Shown here piece after piece: positions 12,932 through 13,923 of a stretch of DNA of 13,923 nucleotides (the stretch's first letter is position 1; each line of letters starts with the position of its first letter). A program made the position numbers and the translations under genes. The notes below the pieces were generated by a model that saw nothing but the letters and a program-made list of their open reading frames with translations, did no database searches and was not told where the DNA came from. Source of the stretch: Citricoccus sp. WCRC_4 (GTDB taxonomy: Bacteria > Actinomycetota > Actinomycetes > Actinomycetales > Micrococcaceae); NCBI GenBank assembly GCA_026645375.1, contig JAPFFX010000005.1:1-13923 (forward strand), written 5' to 3'.

Positions 12932-13626
12932 CCTCTTGTCTTAGTCGCGGACATGCCGGCCTCCGGCCCCCGCCCCCCGCAGGTACACCTGGTCCTTGCC
13001 CTGCCTGGGTGATGAACCCGCCGACCTCTGGAACGGCGATGCCGACGGCCCCCAGCGGATGCCCTGCCGATCAAGCACCCCGCGACGCGCCCTCACCGTG
13101 GGGCTGATCCGCGAGGAGTGCCGGAACAGGACCTGATCATCGACGCTGCCACCCCGGGGCGGCGATAGGCACGCCGGTCGAGCTCGGCGCCTCAGCCGTG
13201 ATCCTCTCGCAGCCGTCCACCTCCAATGGCCCGGCCGTGGTGACCACGGGGAAGCCCCCGGCAAGCACCGACCTGTCCGAGGAATCGTCAGAAGTCACCC
13301 ACATCGCCTGCCCCTACCGGCACCTGCCGACAACTGCCCGGGTGAATTTATGGCCTCGGCTCCAATGGCCGCTTCGGGATGGACCCCACTGATTCCTGGG
13401 TCCCAGCGCCAAGCTGCCCCAGTCGGCGGGGATGCCGCCAGGGTCAGAGCCTCTGCGTCCCGGCGGGGGCGCGCCAGCGGAAGAACGAAGCGACTGCGGG
13501 GTAAGCCACCAGCCGGACGACCCGCGCCAGAGCAAAGCCTGACCGACAATCACCCTCGGTGGAGATCCGCGTGCTCCCTGGGCCCTTGCGCGCCGACAAG
13601 TCCGTGTGACACACTTCACGCAGTCG
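12932..13626. other. Gene-poor stretch between regulator and permease
   Basis: About 695 bp with no reading frame that I can assign to a family, within a total gap of about 890 bp. Short frames exist on both strands (for example plus 13350-13631, and minus 13619-13314 and 13549-13295) but have neither ribosome sites nor domain-like sequence. It could be eroded remains of a former gene; no terminal inverted repeats, transposase motifs or target duplications were seen. Confidence 0.5.
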
Positions 13627-13646
13627 GTTGACTGTTAACCGTCAAC
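13627..13646 (+). promoter_or_regulatory. Operator-like element D before the permease gene
   Basis: GTTGAC-T-GTTAAC-C-GTCAAC is the best copy of the set: the central GTTAAC is self-complementary and the outer hexamers are exact reverse complements, giving a 20-bp dyad broken only at the single-base spacers. The following bases (G-TTAAGG) continue the phase. The TTGACT inside it could be a -35, with TAAGGC (13649-13654) as a weak -10. Confidence 0.68.
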
Positions 13647-13822
13647 GTTAAGGCGTTCACCACTCGCCGCAACACTGGCCCCCCTGGCCGACCAGCCACG
13701 GGGCCCGTTTCGACGCCAAGCGCTCCCCCACTGAGGACCCGGTCGCCTCAGCGATCGCCCACCCCTCGACCGACCACCGCCCGTCCGCCGGCCCCTCCGG
13801 CGCTACCCGTAACGGAGAAGAC
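13647..13822 (+). other. Probable 5' leader of the permease gene
   Basis: About 175 bp between element D and the permease ATG, rich in cytosine, with no reading frame of note and no clear riboswitch or attenuator structure that I can recognise. A GGAG ribosome site is at 13814-13817. Confidence 0.4.
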
Positions 13823-13923
13823 ATGGACATCATCGTCCTGGTCCATCTCGCCATCGCGGTCATCGGCATCGTCCTGATGATCGTCTGGGCGAAGATCAAC
13901 CCCGTCGTCGCCCTGGTCGTCGG
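13823..13923 (+). CDS. Probable GntP-family gluconate/sugar-acid:H+ symporter, N-terminus only
   Basis: Only 33 codons are inside the window, running off its right edge. ATG 13823 follows GGAG at 13814-13817. The peptide has a hydrophobic helix at about 3-22 (IIVLVHLAIAVIGIVLMIVW), then AKINPVVALVV, where the second membrane segment begins. The 'K-[I/M]-N-x-x-[V/I]-A-L-V' arrangement right after the first helix is characteristic of GntP/GntT gluconate permeases and relatives that import gluconate and other sugar acids with protons. With so little sequence another polytopic transporter family cannot be excluded. Its position behind element D ties it to the isomerase/SDR/transketolase locus as the likely importer. 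Confidence 0.6.
   Translation, partial: MDIIVLVHLAIAVIGIVLMIVWAKINPVVALVV

Noticed and set aside
13350..13631. 93-codon plus-strand frame before the permease
   Set aside because: There is no ribosome site or family resemblance, and it runs into element D; treated as non-coding.
7786..13646. Elements A-D as a CRISPR array or attachment sites
   Set aside because: The copies are kilobases apart, only about 20 bp long, and each precedes a gene unit; there are no regularly spaced repeats or integrase gene.

Overview
The window is high-GC DNA with GC-rich third codon positions, GTG starts alongside ATG, many short intergenic gaps and stop/start overlaps. Together with the gene families present this suggests an actinobacterium, perhaps of the Micrococcaceae type; that placement is inference. 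There are no rRNA or tRNA genes, CRISPR arrays, or recognisable transposases or integrases. Layout, left part (1-7499): on the minus strand a three-gene operon runs from a Pr6Pr-like membrane protein (2497-1781) to a GT4 glycosyltransferase (1774-578) to a GT28-like glycosyltransferase that leaves the window (530-1) and is frame-broken near position 65. Divergent from it, on the plus strand, are an NADPH-dependent FMN reductase, a GNAT acetyltransferase and a cytochrome P450 (2659-5232). They face a minus-strand pair: an unassigned protein with a C-terminal helix-turn-helix-like segment (6281-5352), preceded by a membrane-anchored M28 zinc aminopeptidase (7499-6441). Layout, right part (7786-13923): this looks like one carbohydrate-catabolic locus. 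It holds a TIM-barrel sugar isomerase/epimerase plus an SDR dehydrogenase (plus strand, 7855-9521), a split transketolase of two genes overlapping by ATGA (minus strand, 11654-9763), a GntR/FCD regulator (plus strand, 12272-12931), and the first 33 codons of a probable GntP-type sugar-acid permease (plus strand, from 13823). Each of the four transcription units is preceded by the same kind of DNA element: GTYRAC/GTYAAC hexamers repeated every 7 bp (7786-7805, 11827-11846, 12055-12074, 13627-13646). The FCD regulator in the middle is the obvious candidate to bind them. How it may work together (inference): the permease imports a sugar or sugar acid, the SDR oxidises it or an intermediate, the TIM-barrel enzyme isomerises it, and the two-subunit transketolase moves a C2 unit into central metabolism, with the FCD regulator sensing the substrate or an intermediate. 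No kinase, aldolase or dehydratase is visible; these may lie beyond position 13923. The substrate cannot be named from sequence alone. Smaller points of interest are a leaderless 60-codon ORF coupled to the regulator, coupled mini-ORFs ahead of two left-hand genes, several inverted repeats, and a gene-poor stretch of about 890 bp before the permease.
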